Assembly: GCA_014879855.1 (NCBI GenBank)
Contig: JACSRH010000332.1
Span: forward strand, 1 to 15,552
Length of the DNA stretch: 15,552 bases
Reading direction: 5' to 3'
Origin: Caldilineaceae bacterium
GTDB taxonomy: Bacteria; Chloroflexota; Anaerolineae; Caldilineales; Caldilineaceae
The notes beneath the pieces are model-generated. The model saw only the letters and a list, made by a program, of their open reading frames with translations, made no database searches and had not been told where the DNA came from. Made by a program: the position numbers and the translations under genes. Below are positions 13,557 to 15,552 of this stretch, piece after piece (within the stretch, counting starts at the first letter, position 1; each line of letters starts with the position of its first letter).

Positions 13557-13606
13557 GCGGCAAAAATATTTCCGCCGCAGCCTCTGCGTCTTTACCTCTT
13601 TGCGTT
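13557..13606. repeat. Degenerate CTCTGCGTCTTT / CTCTTTGCGTT intergenic repeat
   Basis: CCTCTGCGTCTTTACCTCTTTGCGTT (about 13581-13606, given in parts) resembles the dispersed CTCTGCG/TTTGCG intergenic repeats known from several bacterial phyla. Just before it, GCGGC (13557-13561) pairs with GCCGC (13574-13578), and CAGAG (13553-13557) is complementary to CTCTG (13582-13586). It appears to be a decayed member of the same general class as the arrays at 4262 and 10049. Confidence 0.4.
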
Positions 13607-13687
13607 GATTGCTGCCAAGCCATTATAGACGATTGACAGTCGCGGCGCGAAGCATGACAACCATCCCCCATTTTCGCTGACATCTGC

Positions 13688-13738
13688 GGTTGAAAGTCGC
13701 TGCCAAAAGGCGTACCATGCGTTTGTACTGTTTCAACC
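13688..13738. promoter_or_regulatory. GGTTGAAA / TTTCAACC inverted repeat flanking the malic-enzyme promoter
   Basis: Perfect 8-bp arms at 13688-13695 and 13731-13738 are 43 bp apart, about four helical turns. The left arm contains the -35 box and the right arm lies just after the expected transcription start. This would suit a pair of half-sites for a dimer or looping repressor, or a leader stem if transcription starts upstream. Confidence 0.4.
13690..13718 (+). promoter_or_regulatory. Promoter of the malic-enzyme gene
   Basis: TTGAAA (13690-13695) and TACCAT (13713-13718) are separated by 17 nt, matching consensus at 5 of 6 and 4 of 6 positions. Transcription would start near 13725, about 50 nt before ATG 13774. 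Confidence 0.45.
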
Positions 13739-13773
13739 ACGCACGAATTGTTGTTCGAGAAAGTGAGTTCGAA

Positions 13774-15552
13774 ATGTCAAACCTCAAACAGGATTCCCTC
13801 GATTATCATGCACAGGGCAGACCCGGCAAGCTGAAAATTGTCGCCACCAAGCCGATGGACACCCAACGCGACCTGTCCCTCGCCTATTCGCCGGGCGTCG
13901 CCTATCCGGTGCTAGCCATCGCTGAAGACCCAGAGCTGGCGTTCGAATACACGGCAAAAGGCAATCTTGTCGCGGTCATCTCCAATGGCACCGCCATCCT
14001 CGGGCTTGGCGACCGCGGGCCGCTGGCCGCCAAGCCGGTGATGGAAGGCAAGGCGGTGCTCTTCAAGCGCTTTGCCGACGTCGATGTCTTCGACATCGAG
14101 ATCAATGCCAGAGACCCCGACGACATCGTGCGCTTTGGCGAGATGATCGCACCGACGGTGGGTGGCATCAATCTAGAGGACATCAAAGCGCCGGAATGTT
14201 TCTACATCGAGACGGAGCTACAGAAGCGTCTCGACATCCCGGTCTTTCACGACGATCAGCACGGCACCGCGATCATTTCGGGCGCAGGCCTGCTCAATTC
14301 GCTGGAACTGATTGGCAAGCGCATCGAAGAGGTGAAGATCGTGCTCAACGGCGCGGGCGCGGCGTCAATTGCCACCGCCGATCTCTATATGGCGCTGGGC
14401 GCCAGGCGCGAGAACTTCATCATGTGCGACAGCAAGGGCGTCATTTACAAGGGACGCACCGCAGGCATGAACGAGTTCAAGGAGAAGTATGCGGTCGAGA
14501 CCGACGCCCGCACGTTGGAAGACGCGCTCAAGGGCGCGGATGTCTTTATCGGTCTGTCAGTCGCCAACTGCGTCACGCGCGAGATGGTGCGCAGCATGGG
14601 CCGCGACCCGATCATCTTTGCCATGGCCAACCCAGACCCCGAGATTACCTATGAAGAAGTGCAGGCCGCGCGCGGCGATGTGATCTTCGGCACTGGGCGC
14701 AGCGACTATCCGAATCAGGTCAACAACGTGCTGGGTTTTCCCTTCATTTTCCGCGGCGCGCTCGATGTGCGGGCGCGCAAGGTCAATATGGAGATGAAAA
14801 TGGCGGCCACCAAGGCGCTGGCCGCACTGACAAAGGAAGATGTGCCCGACGCTGTGATCCGCGCCTACGGGCTGACCGAGCTGCATTTCAGCCGCGAATA
14901 TATCATCCCCAAGCCGCTCGACCCGCGTGTGCTGATGTGGGTGGCGCCGGCTGTGGCCCAGGCCGCCATAGAGACCGGCGTTGCACGGCGTACACTTGAC
15001 ATGGAAGAGTACCTCAACATGCTGACCGCGCGGCTGGGCAAGGGCGCGCAGACCATGTATATCCTGGAGCACAAGGCGCGCAGAGACCCCAAACGCGTGG
15101 TCTACGGCGAAGGCCGCGAACCGCGTGTCATTCGCGCCGCGCACGAGGTGGCGGTGAATGGCGTCGCCACGCCGATCCTGCTGGGCCATGCAGAAGAAGT
15201 GCGGCGGCAGATCCAGGAGCTTGGGCTGGACTGGGCGCCGGAGATCATCGACCCCATCAACACACCAAAACAGACGGAGTACGCCGAACGTTTCTACGCC
15301 AAACGCCAGCGCAAGGGGGTGACGCTCTCGCGCGCGCGCGAATTGATGCGCCAGAAGATGTACTTTGGGCCGATGATGGTGGAGTGCGGCGACGCCGACG
15401 CCTTTATTGCGGGTGTTGCCTACAACTATCCTGAAGTGCTGCGCCCCGCGTTGCTCTGCGTCGGCGCACAGGAGGGACGCCGGGTCAGCGGCGTCTACAT
15501 GATGCTGGTGCAGGACAAGATGGTCTTCTTCACCGACGCCACCGTCATCATC
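13774..15552 (+). CDS. maeB: MaeB-type malic enzyme fused to a phosphotransacetylase domain (3' end missing)
   Basis: The frame runs open to the window edge, giving 593 residues of a protein that is usually about 750-760 long. It oxidises and decarboxylates malate to pyruvate, normally with NADP. The malic N-terminal domain has AYSPGVA (37-43, catalytic Y38), EGKAVLFKRF with K93, and the metal-binding stretch NLEDIKAPECF (133-143). HDDQHGTA (159-166) leads into the NAD(P)-binding domain with the glycine-rich motif LNGAGAAS (191-198), followed by MANPDPE (284-290) and TGRSDYPNQVNN (307-318). From about 430 the phosphotransacetylase-like domain begins (KRVVYGEGREPRVIRAA). In known MaeB enzymes this domain is a regulatory acetyl-CoA sensor and not a working transferase. 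ATG 13774 was chosen because it gives a standard N-terminus. The Shine-Dalgarno is weak. Confidence 0.95.
   Translation, partial: MSNLKQDSLDYHAQGRPGKLKIVATKPMDTQRDLSLAYSPGVAYPVLAIAEDPELAFEYTAKGNLVAVISNGTAILGLGDRGPLAAKPVMEGKAVLFKRFADVDVFDIEINARDPDDIVRFGEMIAPTVGGINLEDIKAPECFYIETELQKRLDIPVFHDDQHGTAIISGAGLLNSLELIGKRIEEVKIVLNGAGAASIATADLYMALGARRENFIMCDSKGVIYKGRTAGMNEFKEKYAVETDARTLEDALKGADVFIGLSVANCVTREMVRSMGRDPIIFAMANPDPEITYEEVQAARGDVIFGTGRSDYPNQVNNVLGFPFIFRGALDVRARKVNMEMKMAATKALAALTKEDVPDAVIRAYGLTELHFSREYIIPKPLDPRVLMWVAPAVAQAAIETGVARRTLDMEEYLNMLTARLGKGAQTMYILEHKARRDPKRVVYGEGREPRVIRAAHEVAVNGVATPILLGHAEEVRRQIQELGLDWAPEIIDPINTPKQTEYAERFYAKRQRKGVTLSRARELMRQKMYFGPMMVECGDADAFIAGVAYNYPEVLRPALLCVGAQEGRRVSGVYMMLVQDKMVFFTDATVII

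Noticed and set aside
1..15552. Mobile element, prophage, defence island or CRISPR array
   Set aside because: No transposase, integrase, nuclease or toxin-antitoxin gene and no spacer-repeat array is visible. The inverted repeats are not flanked by target duplications that I can see.

Overview
The window looks like a piece of a high-GC bacterial chromosome, most likely from a Chloroflexota species of the Caldilineae/Anaerolineae type. I infer this from three things: a GT39 membrane protein with a long extracytoplasmic tail of beta-sandwich repeats next to an SH3b protein, a DUF333 lipoprotein with Cys-rich extensions, and short phased intergenic repeats. No rRNA, tRNA, CRISPR array, insertion sequence, prophage or conjugation gene is visible. 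All coding regions look intact; only the two genes at the window edges are cut.

Layout. On the + strand, 1-3571 holds the end of an SH3b/Ig-like protein and, 7 nt later, a GT39 glycosyltransferase with a roughly 535-residue C-terminal ectodomain; these are probably co-transcribed cell-surface genes. A small charged helical protein of unknown function (3712-4218, +) follows with its own promoter. The convergent gap 4219-4428 holds a 91-nt inverted array of 10-bp units and a terminator-like hairpin. On the - strand, a zinc-ribbon Nudix hydrolase (5564-6085) and an NAD(P)-dependent extended-SDR epimerase (4429-5532) form a likely operon. Its promoter is clear, and a four-copy heptamer repeat lies between the -10 box and the Shine-Dalgarno. 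Upstream of it, also on the - strand, is a cytoplasmic GH3 beta-glucosidase (6234-8504).

A 388-nt divergent region with 14-bp direct repeats separates the beta-glucosidase from a + strand DUF333 lipoprotein (8893-10029). That gene ends in a long hairpin, also built on 10-bp units. Next comes a close-packed + strand trio: a class I methyltransferase, the ribosome-rescue hydrolase ArfB, and a two-domain VOC ring-cleaving dioxygenase. The dioxygenase meets a - strand classical SDR tail to tail with an 8-nt gap. After a regulatory gap, the MaeB-type malic enzyme (malic domain fused to a phosphotransacetylase domain) runs off the right edge.

Overall this is mostly housekeeping and carbohydrate/redox metabolism plus surface proteins. 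I see no convincing defence or mobile system. The signals most worth following are non-coding: the 10-bp-phased inverted repeats after genes, the heptamer tract in the Nudix leader, and the direct-repeat block between the GH3 enzyme and the lipoprotein. The two proteins of unclear role are the internally duplicated helical protein and the DUF333 lipoprotein.
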